A stretch of 64,000 nucleotides of DNA, from contig JANQKQ010000027.1 in the NCBI GenBank assembly GCA_028281105.1, forward strand, positions 1-64,000, given 5' to 3'. Source of the stretch: Rhizobiaceae bacterium (GTDB taxonomy: Bacteria > Pseudomonadota > Alphaproteobacteria > Rhizobiales > Rhizobiaceae). The notes under the pieces are model-generated. The model was not told where the DNA came from. It saw only the letters and a program-made list of their open reading frames with translations, and did no database searches. Shown here piece after piece: positions 8,934-21,217 of the stretch. The position numbers and the translations under genes were made by a program. The first letter of the stretch is position 1; every line of letters begins with the position of its first letter.

Positions 8934-10127
8934 ATGAAGAAACTGTTGCTGGCGAGCACGATGCTCGCAGCCATGACCGCGACGGCTTTCGCCGACGGGC
9001 ATGAGGTTAAAGTGGGCGTGATCCTCGGCTTTACCGGGCCGATCGAATCGCTCACCCCTGGAATGGGCGACGGGGCCGAGCTGGCTTTCAAGGAAGCTTC
9101 CGATTCCGGCAAGCTGCTTGACGGCAAGGTGATCGTGCCGGTACGCGCCGATTCAACCTGCATCGACGCCGCGGCCGCGACCGCCGCAGCCGAGCGCCTG
9201 GTTACCGCCGAAGGCGTCGCCGCCATCATGGGCGCCGACTGCTCCGGCGTCACCACCGCGATCGCCAACAATGTAGGCGTTCCCAACGGCGTGGTGATGA
9301 TTTCGCCGTCGGCGACTTCGCCGGCACTGACGACCATCGAAGACAATGGCTTCTTCTTCCGGACCGCTCCCTCGGATGCGCGTCAGGGCGAAGTGCTTGC
9401 CGATGTCGTTATGGAGCGCGGCGTCAACAACGTGGCGATCACCTACACCAACAACGACTACGGCAAAGGTCTGTCGGAATCCTTCTCCAACGCCTTCAAG
9501 GCCAAGGGCGGCTCGGTCACCATGACCGCCGCGCATGAGGACGGCAAAGCCGACTATTCGGCCGAGGTCGGCGCGCTTGCCGCGTCCGGCGCCGACGATC
9601 TGGTGGTCTTCGGTTACGTCGACCAGGGCGGTCTGGGCATCGTCCAGACCTCGCTCGACACCGGCGCGTTCGACCGGTTCATCTTCGCCGACGGCATGAT
9701 CGGCCAGTCGATCGTCGACAATGTGGGCGACGGCCTGGTCGGCTCGTTCGGCACCGCGCCGGGCGGCGAGAGCGATGGAGCGAAGATGTTCGCCGAACTG
9801 GCCAAAGGCAAGGTCACCGGCGACGGCACCGGCCCGTTCGACGGCCATTCCTATGACGCGGGCGCGCTGATCGTGCTCGCGATGCAGGCGGCCGGCTCGG
9901 CCGACCGCGCCGCGATCCAGTCGAAGATCATGGAAGTGGCCAATGCTCCGGGCGAGAAAATCCTGCCTGGCGAAATCGCCAAGGGCTTGGAAATCCTCGC
10001 CGGTGGCGGTGACATCGACTATGTGGGCGCCACGGCGGTCGAGTTCAACGAGGTGGGCGAAGTGTTCGGCTCGTATCGCGAACTGGAGGTCATGGAAGGC
10101 GAATTCAAGACCATGAAAGTTCGCTAA
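8934..10127 (+). CDS. ABC transporter periplasmic substrate-binding protein (Leu/Ile/Val-binding-like)
   Basis: A 397-residue periplasmic binding protein of the type I fold used by liv-type transporters. The ATG at 8934 follows a very strong ribosome site (AGGGAGG at 8921-8927) and gives a standard signal peptide with probable cleavage after TAFA. The mature protein begins EVKVGVILGFTGPIESL, the usual first strand of the family, and has paired ligand-contact regions (SPSATSPALT; FFRTAPSDARQG; YTNNDYGKGL). The strong site, separate from the overlapping livGFHM start codons, fits the higher expression needed for a binding protein. The ligand could be an amino acid, amide or another small polar compound; it cannot be read from the sequence. 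Confidence 0.92.
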   Translation: MKKLLLASTMLAAMTATAFADGHEVKVGVILGFTGPIESLTPGMGDGAELAFKEASDSGKLLDGKVIVPVRADSTCIDAAAATAAAERLVTAEGVAAIMGADCSGVTTAIANNVGVPNGVVMISPSATSPALTTIEDNGFFFRTAPSDARQGEVLADVVMERGVNNVAITYTNNDYGKGLSESFSNAFKAKGGSVTMTAAHEDGKADYSAEVGALAASGADDLVVFGYVDQGGLGIVQTSLDTGAFDRFIFADGMIGQSIVDNVGDGLVGSFGTAPGGESDGAKMFAELAKGKVTGDGTGPFDGHSYDAGALIVLAMQAAGSADRAAIQSKIMEVANAPGEKILPGEIAKGLEILAGGGDIDYVGATAVEFNEVGEVFGSYRELEVMEGEFKTMKVR

Positions 10128-10152
10128 GCCGCATCGGCCTACCAAGTAATCG

Positions 10153-10186
10153 AACCCGGCGGCCGAAGCGGTCGCCGGGTTTTTTG
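10153..10186 (+). terminator. Rho-independent terminator of the liv-type operon
   Basis: A 13-base-pair stem with one G-U pair (arms 10153-10165 and 10169-10181, three-base loop) is followed directly by a run of T at 10180-10185. It starts 25 bases after the binding-protein stop and separates the transporter operon from dapF. Confidence 0.92.
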
Positions 10187-10288
10187 TTGCCCGATCGCCT
10201 CAGACACGACAGCCGGTTTCTTTGCAAAATCACGCCAAGATGGCTATGTGAACCAAAATGAATGAGCCTTCAGGGAACTGACACAATC

Positions 10289-11167
10289 ATGGCGATCGAC
10301 GTGCCATTCGCGAAGATGAACGGGCTCGGCAACGAGATTCTCGTCGTCGATGCGCGCGGGCATGCGCGGGAGATCGCCGGACCCGTTGCCAAAAGGCTCG
10401 CCCAGCCCGACGCCGCGCCGTTTGACCAGCTGATGGAAATCCGCGACGGCGACGATGAAATAGATGCGCATATTCGCATCTGGAACAACGATGGTTCGCC
10501 CGCCGGAGCTTGCGGCAACGGCATGCGCTGTGTCGTTCGCTTCATGGACGATGGGCGCGCCGACGGCGCCTACCGCTTCCAGACGGCTGCGGGACGGCTC
10601 AAAGCACGCTTACGGGACGATGGGAGGATTACCGTCGATATGGGATCGCCTCGGTTCGACTGGGACGAGATTCCGCTGGCCGAGGAGTTTCACGATACCA
10701 CCCGGATCGAGCTGCAGATCGGTCCGATCGACGATCCGGTGCTGCACTCGCCCTCAGTTGCCAATATCGGCAATCCACACTGCGTGTTCTGGGTCGACGG
10801 CGACGTGTGGGGCTATGAACTCGATCGCTTCGGCCCGCTGTTGGAGAACCACCCAATCTTTCCCGATCGCGCCAACATCACCATCGCCAATGTGGTGGCG
10901 CGCGATCACGTCGTCATCCGCACCTGGGAGCGCGGCGCGGGGATCACCAAGGCGTGCGGTTCGGCGGCCTGTGCGGCGCTGGTTTGCGCGCACCGCAAAG
11001 GGCTGGTGGACCGGGCCGCGACGGTCACCGTTCCGGGCGGTGATCTCCTGATTGAATGGGACGAGGCCGATCGCGTCTGGATGACCGGCCCAGCCGAGTT
11101 TGAGTTCGCCGGGATGCTGGATGTGATCACCGGCGATCTGCGGCGCAGCGAGCGGGACGCGGTGTGA
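10289..11167 (+). CDS. dapF: Diaminopimelate epimerase
   Basis: A 292-residue enzyme interconverting LL- and meso-diaminopimelate, the last step before lysine and a peptidoglycan precursor step. It needs no cofactor and uses two cysteines. Both are visible: Cys75 in PAGACGNGMRC and Cys223 in GITKACGSAACAA. The N-terminal FAKMNGLGNEILVVD and GNPHCVFWVD also match. The ATG at 10289 is preferred because MAIDVPFAKMNGLGN is the normal beginning; an ATG nine codons earlier lacks a ribosome site. Its stop overlaps the start of mtaB, and dapF-mtaB-ftsY is a common alphaproteobacterial gene order. Confidence 0.95.
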   Translation: MAIDVPFAKMNGLGNEILVVDARGHAREIAGPVAKRLAQPDAAPFDQLMEIRDGDDEIDAHIRIWNNDGSPAGACGNGMRCVVRFMDDGRADGAYRFQTAAGRLKARLRDDGRITVDMGSPRFDWDEIPLAEEFHDTTRIELQIGPIDDPVLHSPSVANIGNPHCVFWVDGDVWGYELDRFGPLLENHPIFPDRANITIANVVARDHVVIRTWERGAGITKACGSAACAALVCAHRKGLVDRAATVTVPGGDLLIEWDEADRVWMTGPAEFEFAGMLDVITGDLRRSERDAV

Positions 11168-12465
11168 TGACCAAGGACACCTCGACCAAGGACGTCGAAG
11201 TCGTCACCTTCGGCTGCCGGCTCAACGCCTATGAGGCGCGGGTGATGCGCGAACAGGCCGTCGAGGCGGGCCTCGAAGAACTGCCGGGCGGCGCGGTCGT
11301 TATCAACACCTGCGCGGTGACCGGCGAGGCCGTGCGCCAGGCCCGTCAGGCCATCCGGCGGGTGGGCCGGGAAAGGCCTGATGCGAAGATCATCGTATCG
11401 GGCTGCGCCGCGCAGATCGATCCCCACAGCTTCGCCGAGATGGACGAGGTCGATCTGGTGATCGGCAACGACGACAAGCTGCACGCTCATGCCTATCGCG
11501 CGCTGCCCGAGTTCGGCGTCAACGATACCGAGAAGGTCCGAGTCAACGACATCATGGCGGTGTGCGAGACCGCGCCGCATCTGATCGGCGCCATGGACGG
11601 GCGCACGCGCGCCTTCGTCCAGGTGCAGAACGGCTGTGATCATCGCTGCACCTTCTGCGTTATTCCGTTCGGGCGCGGGCGATCGCGCTCAGTGCCGGTG
11701 GGTGCGGTGGTGAGCCAGGTGCGCGAACTGGTGGCGAACGGCTATCGCGAGGTAGTGCTGAGCGGCGTCGACGCCACCTCCTACGGCGCCGACCTGCCCG
11801 GCCGGCCGAGCCTGGGGCGGCTGGTGTTGACGATCCTCAAGCAGGTGCCGGAGCTGGCGCGGCTGCGGCTGTCGTCGATCGACTCCATCGAGGCCGATGA
11901 CGCGCTCTATGAGGCGATCGCCAGCGAGCCCAGGTTCATGCCGCATCTGCATTTGTCGCTACAGTCCGGCGACGACATGATCCTCAAACGCATGAAGCGG
12001 CGGCATCTGCGCGACCATTCGATCGAATTCTGCGAGCGGGTGCGGGCGCTGCGTCCCGACATGGTGTTCGGCGCCGATCTGATCGCCGGCTTTCCCACCG
12101 AAACCGAGGCGATGTTCGAGAACTCCATGAAACTCGTGGACGAGTGCGGCCTGACCCATCTGCATGTGTTCCCGTTCTCGCCCAGACCCGGCACGCCGGC
12201 TGCGCGCATGCCGCAACTGCCGAGGCAAATCGTGCGCGAACGCGCGCGCGAACTGCGCCGCAAGGGGCAGACGCGACTGACCGCGCACCTAAACGGCTGG
12301 ATCGGCCGCGACGCACCGGTGCTCATCGAGAGCGGCAACAAGGGCCATCTTGAGGATTTCACGCCGGTTGCCGATTGCGACGGCGAGCCGGGTGCTCTTG
12401 TGAGCGTGCACGTGGCCGGGCACAACGGAACGGTGCTCAACACCGATTCGCGGCTCGCCGCCTAA
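11167..12465 (+). CDS. mtaB: tRNA t6A37 methylthiotransferase MtaB
   Basis: A 432-residue radical-SAM enzyme that converts t6A37 of ANN-decoding tRNAs to ms2t6A. The N-terminal UPF0004 domain carries the three cluster cysteines (Cys17, Cys49, Cys80). The radical-SAM motif is Cys157-x3-Cys161-x2-Cys164 in NGCDHRCTFC, and the C-terminal part resembles a TRAM domain. MtaB rather than MiaB is suggested by VVTFGCRLNAYE and INTCAVTGEA. The ATG at 11167 is used; a GTG immediately before it is also possible. The start overlaps the dapF stop. tsaD, needed to make its t6A substrate, lies 30 kb away in this window. Confidence 0.94.
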   Translation: MTKDTSTKDVEVVTFGCRLNAYEARVMREQAVEAGLEELPGGAVVINTCAVTGEAVRQARQAIRRVGRERPDAKIIVSGCAAQIDPHSFAEMDEVDLVIGNDDKLHAHAYRALPEFGVNDTEKVRVNDIMAVCETAPHLIGAMDGRTRAFVQVQNGCDHRCTFCVIPFGRGRSRSVPVGAVVSQVRELVANGYREVVLSGVDATSYGADLPGRPSLGRLVLTILKQVPELARLRLSSIDSIEADDALYEAIASEPRFMPHLHLSLQSGDDMILKRMKRRHLRDHSIEFCERVRALRPDMVFGADLIAGFPTETEAMFENSMKLVDECGLTHLHVFPFSPRPGTPAARMPQLPRQIVRERARELRRKGQTRLTAHLNGWIGRDAPVLIESGNKGHLEDFTPVADCDGEPGALVSVHVAGHNGTVLNTDSRLAA

Positions 12466-12485
12466 ACTTCTGCCGGGATGCGCGC

Positions 12486-13865
12486 ATGGCAGGATTTCTG
12501 AAGAAAATTTTCTCGTTCGGCTTCGGCCGCAAGTCGAGGGACGAACCCGGCGAGGAGCCCCAAGCGCTACCCGAGCCGCAGGCGGTCGAGCAGCCGGCTG
12601 TCGAGGCGCCCGCCGAGCCCAAGCCGAAAAAATCGAAACCGGCCGAGAAGAAGAAGCCGGTGCCCAAAAAACCGGCGGCGAAGAAACCCGCAGCTAAAGA
12701 AGAGCCTGAAGAAGCAGTCTCGGCAAAAGCGCCCGAGGAGCCTGCCAAGAAGCCGGCAGCCAAGCGCAAGCCGGCGCGCAAGAAAGCCAAGGAAACCGCG
12801 CCGGAGAAGCGCCCCGAGCTCGAGGCGGCGGCTTCGGCCGAACCGGTCGACGTCCCCCCGGTCACGGACGAACCCAAGCGCCCGGACATCGCGCCTGCGG
12901 AGCCACCAGCTCCAGAGCCGGAGGAAACCGGCGAGCAGGAGACACGCCGCGAGGGCTGGTTCAAACGGCTGAGGAAGGGCCTGTCGAAGTCTTCCTCGGC
13001 ACTGACCGAAAACATCACCGCCGTCTTCACCAAGAAGAAGCTCGACGAAGATGCGCTGCAGCAGCTTGAAGACATCCTCATCCAGGCCGACCTGGGCGTC
13101 GACACGGCCATGAACGTCACTGACGCTCTGTCGTCACAACGCTACGGCAAGGACGTCACCGAGGACGAGGTGCGTTCGATCATGGCGGACGAGATCGAGA
13201 AGGTGCTTGCCCCCGTGGCGCAGCCTCTGGAGCTCGACCTGGATCATAAGCCGCATGTGATCCTGGTGGTCGGCGTCAACGGATCGGGCAAGACCACCAC
13301 CATCGGCAAGTTGTCGGCCAAGCTGGCGCGGGCGGGTTACTCCACCTTGCTCGTAGCCGGGGACACGTTCCGCGCCGCCGCGATCGAGCAGCTGAAAATC
13401 TGGGGAGAGCGCACCGAGGCGCCTGTTATGAGCCGGCAGTTGGGCGCGGACGCGGCCGGGCTCGCCTTCGACGCTTTCGAGCGCGCGCGCGAGGAAGGCT
13501 TCGACGTGATGCTGATGGACACCGCCGGCCGGCTGCAGAACAAGGCCGAGTTGATGGCCGAGCTGGAGAAGATCGTGCGCGTGATGAAGAAGCAGGATGC
13601 GCACGCGCCGCATACGGTTCTGCTGACCCTGGACGCGACGACGGGTCAGAACGCGCTCAACCAGGTGGAGATCTTCGCCCAGGTCGCCGGCGTCTCCGGC
13701 CTGGTGATGACCAAGCTGGACGGCACCGCGCGCGGCGGTATCCTGGTGGCGATCTCGGCCAAGCATGAGCTTCCGGTCTATTTCGTCGGCGTCGGCGAGC
13801 AGGTCGACGATCTGGAACCATTCGAGGCGCGCGACTTCGCCCGATCGATAGCGGGGTTGAATTGA
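12486..13865 (+). CDS. ftsY: Signal recognition particle receptor FtsY
   Basis: A 459-residue SRP receptor GTPase that docks ribosome-SRP complexes at the inner membrane. The NG domain (about 155-459) contains G1 GVNGSGKT (263-270), DTFRAAA (from 293), DTAGR (345-349) and TKLDG (409-413). The N-terminal A domain (1-155) starts with [16 protein letters not shown], a likely membrane-targeting helix, then becomes a low-complexity Lys/Pro/Ala/Glu tract with [15 protein letters not shown] repeats and no fixed fold. The start at 12486 is chosen over upstream in-frame codons because they lie inside mtaB and lack homology. The stop overlaps yciB. Confidence 0.96.
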   Translation: MAGFLKKIFSFGFGRKSRDEPGEEPQALPEPQAVEQPAVEAPAEPKPKKSKPAEKKKPVPKKPAAKKPAAKEEPEEAVSAKAPEEPAKKPAAKRKPARKKAKETAPEKRPELEAAASAEPVDVPPVTDEPKRPDIAPAEPPAPEPEETGEQETRREGWFKRLRKGLSKSSSALTENITAVFTKKKLDEDALQQLEDILIQADLGVDTAMNVTDALSSQRYGKDVTEDEVRSIMADEIEKVLAPVAQPLELDLDHKPHVILVVGVNGSGKTTTIGKLSAKLARAGYSTLLVAGDTFRAAAIEQLKIWGERTEAPVMSRQLGADAAGLAFDAFERAREEGFDVMLMDTAGRLQNKAELMAELEKIVRVMKKQDAHAPHTVLLTLDATTGQNALNQVEIFAQVAGVSGLVMTKLDGTARGGILVAISAKHELPVYFVGVGEQVDDLEPFEARDFARSIAGLN

Positions 13866-14533
13866 TGAGTAAAATCAAGGCGAAAGAGGCTGAGGCCCAG
13901 GTCAATCCGCTGTTGAAACTGGCGCTGGAACTGGGCCCGCTGGTGGTGTTTTTCCTGACCAATGCGCGCGGCGATCAACTGGCGGAGATGTTTCCGCTAC
14001 TGGCGGACCTTGGCGGGCGGATCTTCATCGCCACCGCCTTCTTCATGGTGGCGATGGTGATCTCGCTGATCGCCTCGAAGCTGCTGACGGGCACAATCGC
14101 GGTGGCGCCATTGATCACCGGCGCGTTCGTGCTGGTGTTCGGCGGGCTTACGCTGTTCCTGCAGAACGACATGTTCATCAAGATGAAGCCGACCATCGTC
14201 AACTGCCTGTTCGGCGCCACGCTGTTGATCGGGCTGGCGTTCGGCAAGTCGCTGCTGGCGCTGGTGTTCGATTCGGCGTTTCAGCTCGACGCTGAGGGTT
14301 GGCGAAAACTGACCCTGCGCTGGGGCTGGTTCTTCTTCGTACTCGCAGCCCTCAACGAATTCGTCTGGCGCACTTTCTCCACCGACTTCTGGGTGGCGTT
14401 CAAAGTGTGGGGAGTGATGCCGATCACCATCGCCTTCATGTTGGCGCAGTTCCCGCTATTGCAGCGTCACTCGCTCGAACCGATGTTCGAGGATGACAAA
14501 TCAGCGAAGAACAAGTCCGAGAAGTCCGTTTAG
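13865..14533 (+). CDS. yciB: Inner membrane-spanning protein YciB (septation protein A family)
   Basis: A 222-residue protein of the YciB/IspZ family with five or so hydrophobic helices. The family signature is at the N-terminus ([22 protein letters not shown]) and in the C-terminal half ([21 protein letters not shown]). It is associated with cell-envelope integrity and septation, but the exact function is unsettled. Start ATG at 13865 overlaps the ftsY stop. The gene meets ccmG tail to tail: their stop codons share bases, so the two convergent genes overlap by 4 bases and no terminator fits between them. Confidence 0.93.
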   Translation: MSKIKAKEAEAQVNPLLKLALELGPLVVFFLTNARGDQLAEMFPLLADLGGRIFIATAFFMVAMVISLIASKLLTGTIAVAPLITGAFVLVFGGLTLFLQNDMFIKMKPTIVNCLFGATLLIGLAFGKSLLALVFDSAFQLDAEGWRKLTLRWGWFFFVLAALNEFVWRTFSTDFWVAFKVWGVMPITIAFMLAQFPLLQRHSLEPMFEDDKSAKNKSEKSV

Positions 14534-15123
14534 CGCGCCAGTGCGCGCTCCAGTTCCGGCAGGAAGATTTCGGCGTAGATCTGCCGCGACAGCGGCCCGA
14601 CCTGCTTGTAGGCGATGGTGCCGTCGCGCGCGACGATGAAGGTCTCCGGCACGCCGTAGACACCCCAGTCGATCGACGTTGTGCCATCATCGTCGACGCT
14701 TACTGCCGAAAACGGATTTCCGAGAGTACCCAGGAAGCGCACGGCGTTGGCGGTCGCGTCCTTGTGGTTGATGCCCACCACGGTGATGTCGTCGCGCTTG
14801 GCCAGCTCCATCAGATACGGGTGTTCGGCGCGGCAGGGCCCGCACCAGGACGCCCACACATTGACCACCGTGACCTTGTCGGAAACCCAGTCCGGATCGA
14901 TCGCCGGCACCGGCTCTGCGTCCTTCAACAGACCCTCGAGCGGCACCGCATCGACTGCCGGGGCGGGCTGGCCGATCAGCGCTGAGGGGATCGCCGAAGG
15001 GTCCCTGTCGGAAGCCAGTTGACGAAAGAAGATCGCCGCCAGGATGACGAACAGCGCCAATGGCAGCGCCGCCAGCCCTCTTCGGAGCATCGAGGGGCAC
15101 CCGGTTTGCTCGCTTGCCGTCAC
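14530..15123 (-). CDS. ccmG: Thiol:disulfide interchange protein CcmG/DsbE
   Basis: A 197-residue membrane-anchored thioredoxin-like protein that keeps apocytochrome c heme-binding cysteines reduced during maturation. One N-terminal helix (about 15-34) anchors it. The active site is WASWCGPC, with Cys94 and Cys97, and the GVPETF cis-Pro segment typical of CcmG is present. The chosen start is a GTG at 15123, whose bases overlap the ccmD stop and which follows AAGGG. An ATG at 15090 is an alternative. Last gene of the ccmABCDG operon. Confidence 0.92.
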   Translation of the reverse strand: MTASEQTGCPSMLRRGLAALPLALFVILAAIFFRQLASDRDPSAIPSALIGQPAPAVDAVPLEGLLKDAEPVPAIDPDWVSDKVTVVNVWASWCGPCRAEHPYLMELAKRDDITVVGINHKDATANAVRFLGTLGNPFSAVSVDDDGTTSIDWGVYGVPETFIVARDGTIAYKQVGPLSRQIYAEIFLPELERALAR

Positions 15124-15290
15124 CGTTCGCCCTTCATTGCCGAACGGCGTCTGGCGCCGGATCGCTCCAGTTCGTCGAGATCGCGAAGCCGGGCGCGGTG
15201 TTGCAGCCACAGCCAGACGATAAGGCTTGCCAACACCAGCGCGCTGATCACGTAGGCGGGGACGATGAACCCCGCATAGTCACCGAACAT
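15120..15290 (-). CDS. ccmD: Heme exporter protein CcmD
   Basis: A 56-residue single-helix protein: a short N-terminal piece (MFGDYAGFIVPAYV), one membrane helix and a charged tail (RARLRDLDELE) typical of CcmD. It stabilises the CcmC/CcmE complex that hands heme to the CcmE chaperone. The ATG at 15290 has GGGAG eight bases upstream; a GTG at 15305 would add five residues. It overlaps both the end of ccmC and the start of ccmG. Confidence 0.88.
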   Translation of the reverse strand: MFGDYAGFIVPAYVISALVLASLIVWLWLQHRARLRDLDELERSGARRRSAMKGER

Positions 15291-16050
15291 CCGCAGCACT
15301 CCCACCCGCGGCTGCCTGTATGCGCATCGTGCGCACCCTGCGGCGCAGAATCTCGTTGCGCATGGCCATCAGGTGACAGGTGAAGAAGAACAGCGTGTAG
15401 GCGGCCGACATCACCAGCAGCGGGTAGAGAAAGACCGCGTCCATCGCCGGCGGGGCAAGTCGCGAAACGCTGGCCGGCTGATGCAGCGTGTTCCACCAGT
15501 CGACCGAGAACTTGATGATCGGGATGTTGATGAAGCCCACAAGAGTCACCACCGCAACCGAACGGGCGGCCGTGGACGGTTCCTCGATCGCACGCGCCAA
15601 AGCGATGATGCCCAGATAGATGATGAGGAGCACCAGTACCGAGGTGAGCCTTGCGTCCCACACCCACCAGGTGCCCCACATCGGCTTGCCCCACAGCGAA
15701 CCGGTCACCAGCGCCAGGAAGGTGAAGGCTGCACCCAGCGGCGCGGCCGCGCGCACCGACACATCCGCCAAGGGATGACGCCAGACCAGCGTGCCCAGCG
15801 CCGAGACCGCCATCAGCGAGTAGCACATCATGGCGAGCCATGCGGCCGGCACGTGGATAAACATGATGAGTACGGTCGAGCCCTGCTGATAGTCCTCCGG
15901 CGCGCGCAGGCCCATGTACAGACCGGCCGCGAAAGCGGCGATCGTGGCCACGGCGAGGATCGGGATCAAACGAGCGGCCAAGTTCAGGAACCGGGTCGGG
16001 TTGGCCAGATCCCACAGTCTCGATGCGGAGGGCGCGGCGGCGTCACTCAT
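15280..16050 (-). CDS. ccmC: Heme exporter protein CcmC
   Basis: A 256-residue six-helix membrane protein that presents heme to CcmE. The tryptophan-rich periplasmic motif WGKPMWGTWWVWDARLTS spans about residues 120-137. The two histidines expected to ligate heme are present: His66 in FIHVPAAW and His190 in WWNTLHQPAS. Upstream in-frame sequence exists, but the ATG at 16050 gives the usual length. About 84 bases separate it from ccmB, the only gap in the operon. Its 3' end overlaps ccmD. Confidence 0.95.
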   Translation of the reverse strand: MSDAAAPSASRLWDLANPTRFLNLAARLIPILAVATIAAFAAGLYMGLRAPEDYQQGSTVLIMFIHVPAAWLAMMCYSLMAVSALGTLVWRHPLADVSVRAAAPLGAAFTFLALVTGSLWGKPMWGTWWVWDARLTSVLVLLIIYLGIIALARAIEEPSTAARSVAVVTLVGFINIPIIKFSVDWWNTLHQPASVSRLAPPAMDAVFLYPLLVMSAAYTLFFFTCHLMAMRNEILRRRVRTMRIQAAAGGSAADVR

Positions 16051-16133
16051 CGTGTGACGGTCTCCAGGGTTTCGACGTCTTGTGCGATCGGCTGGTGCAT
16101 GGACAAAACGGCGTTTTTGGGTCCGGCGGATTC

Positions 16134-16793
16134 TTAGCCGGTCGAATGACGCAATGTCCATGCGGCAATCAGCGGTCCCAGCACGGCGAAGAACAGGCTG
16201 AGCGCGCACAGCAGCAGGAACGGCGCGGTAAAGGGCGCGGGATCGGCGACCGCACCGTGGGTGGCGGAGACCGCGAAGATCAGCACCGGGATCACCAGCG
16301 GCAGAACCACGATCGCCAGCAGCAGGCCGCCGCGCGGCAGGCTGACGGTGACGGCTGCGCCGACGGCGCCGATGAAGGTGATCGCCGGGCTGCCAACCAG
16401 CGCGGTCGCCATGACCGCGGCGATCGCCGGCGCCTGCATGTTCATCAACAGACCGAACACCGGGGTCGCGATAACCAAAGGCAGGCCCGTTGTAAGCCAA
16501 TGGGCGATGCATTTGACGAGCACCACGGCAGTTGCCGGATGGGGGCCGAGCAGCAGCAGGTCGAGGGAACCGTCCTCACTGTCGGCCTGGAACAGGCGGT
16601 CGAGACCCAGCAGGTTGGCGAGCAGGATGGAAATCCAGAGGATCGCCGGGCCGATGGTCGAAAGAAGCTTGAGATCGGGGCCGACCGCGAACGGTGTGAT
16701 CGACACGACGGCGAGAAAGAACAGAACGCCGTAGAAGGCGCCGCCGCCGGTGCGCAACGCCAGGCGCAGTTCGCGCGTCAACAACGCTCTCAT
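16134..16793 (-). CDS. ccmB: Heme ABC exporter permease CcmB
   Basis: A 219-residue six-helix permease that works with the ATPase CcmA in recycling the heme chaperone CcmE. The typical N-terminus (MRALLTRELRLALRTGGG), the LLLANLLGLDRLF-like segment and the ATP-coupling region are present, and length equals the family norm. The start at 16793 overlaps the ccmA stop by 4 bases; longer in-frame readings run antisense-free into ccmA and show no similarity to CcmB. Confidence 0.95.
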   Translation of the reverse strand: MRALLTRELRLALRTGGGAFYGVLFFLAVVSITPFAVGPDLKLLSTIGPAILWISILLANLLGLDRLFQADSEDGSLDLLLLGPHPATAVVLVKCIAHWLTTGLPLVIATPVFGLLMNMQAPAIAAVMATALVGSPAITFIGAVGAAVTVSLPRGGLLLAIVVLPLVIPVLIFAVSATHGAVADPAPFTAPFLLLCALSLFFAVLGPLIAAWTLRHSTG

Positions 16794-17392
16794 CGCGCCA
16801 CGCCGCCCATCTTGAGCGTTTGCAATCCCTTCAACGCCAGCTTTCGATGCGTGGTGATGACCGCGATGCCGCCCGTCTCCAGATGGTCCTCGATCAGCCC
16901 GACGAACCTGGCCTCGGCGTCCTGGTCCAGGGTGGAAGTAGGCTCGTCGAGCAGCCAGACCGGCCGGTCGTTGAGCAGCAGGCGGGCGAGCGCGACGCGT
17001 CGCTTCTGTCCGGCCGACAGATCGCCTGCGGGAACGTGGTCGACGCCGGTCAGACCGACCCGCTCCAGCGCATCCGCCACCGGCAGGGTCCCGGCTCCGG
17101 CAAAGCTTTGCCAAAAATCCAGATTCTCATGCGCGGTCAATGCGAATTTAAGCGCGTTGTGGTGGCCGAGATAATGGACCGGCGGCGGTTCATCTTCCGA
17201 GTGCGGATCGAAGCCGAAACTGCCGCCACTGGCGGGCAGAAGACCGGCCAGCACCCGCAACAGCGTGGTCTTGCCCGCGCCGTTCGGCCCGGTGACGACC
17301 GTCGCCTCGCCGGGCTCCAGGCCAAGCGAAACGTTGGAAAAGATCACCCGCTCGCCGCGGCGGGCGGCCAACTCTTCGACGCGCAGTCTCAT
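16790..17392 (-). CDS. ccmA: Heme ABC exporter ATPase CcmA
   Basis: A 200-residue ABC ATPase, first gene of the cytochrome c maturation operon ccmABCDG. It has Walker A GPNGAGKT (35-42), the CcmA-type signature LSAGQKRR, Walker B VWLLDEPTSTLD and the H-loop TTHRKL. The Q-loop region HYLGHHNALK is typical of CcmA. It uses ATP hydrolysis to release heme-loaded CcmE from CcmC. ccmE, ccmF and ccmH are not in the window, so the maturation system is split. Confidence 0.95.
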   Translation of the reverse strand: MRLRVEELAARRGERVIFSNVSLGLEPGEATVVTGPNGAGKTTLLRVLAGLLPASGGSFGFDPHSEDEPPPVHYLGHHNALKFALTAHENLDFWQSFAGAGTLPVADALERVGLTGVDHVPAGDLSAGQKRRVALARLLLNDRPVWLLDEPTSTLDQDAEARFVGLIEDHLETGGIAVITTHRKLALKGLQTLKMGGVAR

Positions 17393-17450
17393 GCGCGCCT
17401 GTGTAGCCGGTGAGGCTAGCGCCGTGAAGCGGAATCAGCGCAGGGTCGGT

Positions 17451-18110
17451 TCACGCGAGGGAGGGATACCAGTTCTCGCCGCGGCCGATCGGGGTCAGAT
17501 CGAACATCGACCACAACGGCCATACATGGTCCATGTGGCGCGGGTGTGCGCTCCAGTCCGGGTCGTCGTGGAAGAACAGTTCCGACGCCCAGAACAACCG
17601 GATCGTGCCATCCTCGCCGCGCTGCCACACATGCATGATCGGCAGTTGCGCGCCGTCCGGCGTCTCGGAGCGGTAGTCGGCGTTGTAGGTGGTGCCGTTC
17701 GACGAAACCAGGCGCAGGCCGTTCCAGTCGCGGCTGTCGGCGAACTGCCGCAACTCTTCCGGCGTCGCTTTGGCCACGACGGCGAAGTTCATCCGCTGCG
17801 CATATTGCCCGGTCTGGCCGGCGAGGCTGTCGATGAGCGAGGTGCACATCGGGCACGGGCTGTCGGCGCCGGGCGAATACATGAACGAGTAGAGGCACAG
17901 CACGTCCTTGCCAGGCTCGAACAGCTGCGACAGCTTCACCTCGCTGCCGTCGCGGGCGTTCTGGAAGACATAGTCCTCTTTTATCTCGCCGCCGGGAGGC
18001 AAATTGCGGCGCCGTTCGGCCACCGCTTCGGCCTGCTTTCGCAGCGCCGCCTCGGCGGCAAGCAGCTCGTCGCGCGCGGCGCGGTAGGTTTGCGTCTCGT
18101 TGGGCCACAT
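17451..18110 (-). CDS. DUF899 family thioredoxin-like protein
   Basis: A 219-residue soluble protein of the DUF899 family, a thioredoxin/AhpC-like fold of unknown role. It has the characteristic Cys-x-x-Cys (SPCPMC, Cys86 and Cys89) after the strand DVLCLYSFMYSPG, and the family C-terminus HVWPLWSMFDLTPIGRG. The N-terminal 35 residues form a charged helix. It is followed by ccmA on the same strand after 58 bases and is divergent from acnA. A redox role is an inference from the fold. Confidence 0.87.
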   Translation of the reverse strand: MWPNETQTYRAARDELLAAEAALRKQAEAVAERRRNLPPGGEIKEDYVFQNARDGSEVKLSQLFEPGKDVLCLYSFMYSPGADSPCPMCTSLIDSLAGQTGQYAQRMNFAVVAKATPEELRQFADSRDWNGLRLVSSNGTTYNADYRSETPDGAQLPIMHVWQRGEDGTIRLFWASELFFHDDPDWSAHPRHMDHVWPLWSMFDLTPIGRGENWYPSLA

Positions 18111-18367
18111 TGCACTTCTCCCACTTCGTACGATTGCCTTCGGCTTTTAATTAACAAAAAGGTAAAATATAGGCAAGCGGCCCGTCAACCCTCCCGACAA
18201 GCAACCGACAATTCGTTTGCGCCTGCGCGCCAACGCCACCTTTCTTTGGCCGGTGAAACAAACTATATCCATTCTAAATTCCGGGCCGGCTCGTGGCTCC
18301 TGCAAGGCGGACGACAACTCCCCGCCGGCTCTCCCCGCGAAATCCAATTCAGGGCGAAAGATCATTG

Positions 18368-21058
<2,691 letters not shown>

Positions 21059-21104
21059 GGCCCTGGCCGGCAGATACCGCGAGGCAGAAGCTTCACGCCC
21101 GGCC

Positions 21105-21132
21105 GCCAAGTCACACGCCAATGTGACTTGGC
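21105..21132 (+). terminator. Perfect 11-bp hairpin downstream of acnA
   Basis: Arms 21105-21115 and 21122-21132 are perfectly complementary around a six-base loop. It lies 46 bases after the acnA stop. No T run follows, so it may be a 3'-end stabiliser or Rho-dependent end rather than a classic terminator. Confidence 0.5.
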
Positions 21133-21217
21133 AGTGAACCGGTGCGTTCCTAGACTATTGGCATTGCAGGGTGACCGTGACCGAGCGGTCATTGCGAAAC
21201 GGGGCGTCGTCGAAGCC

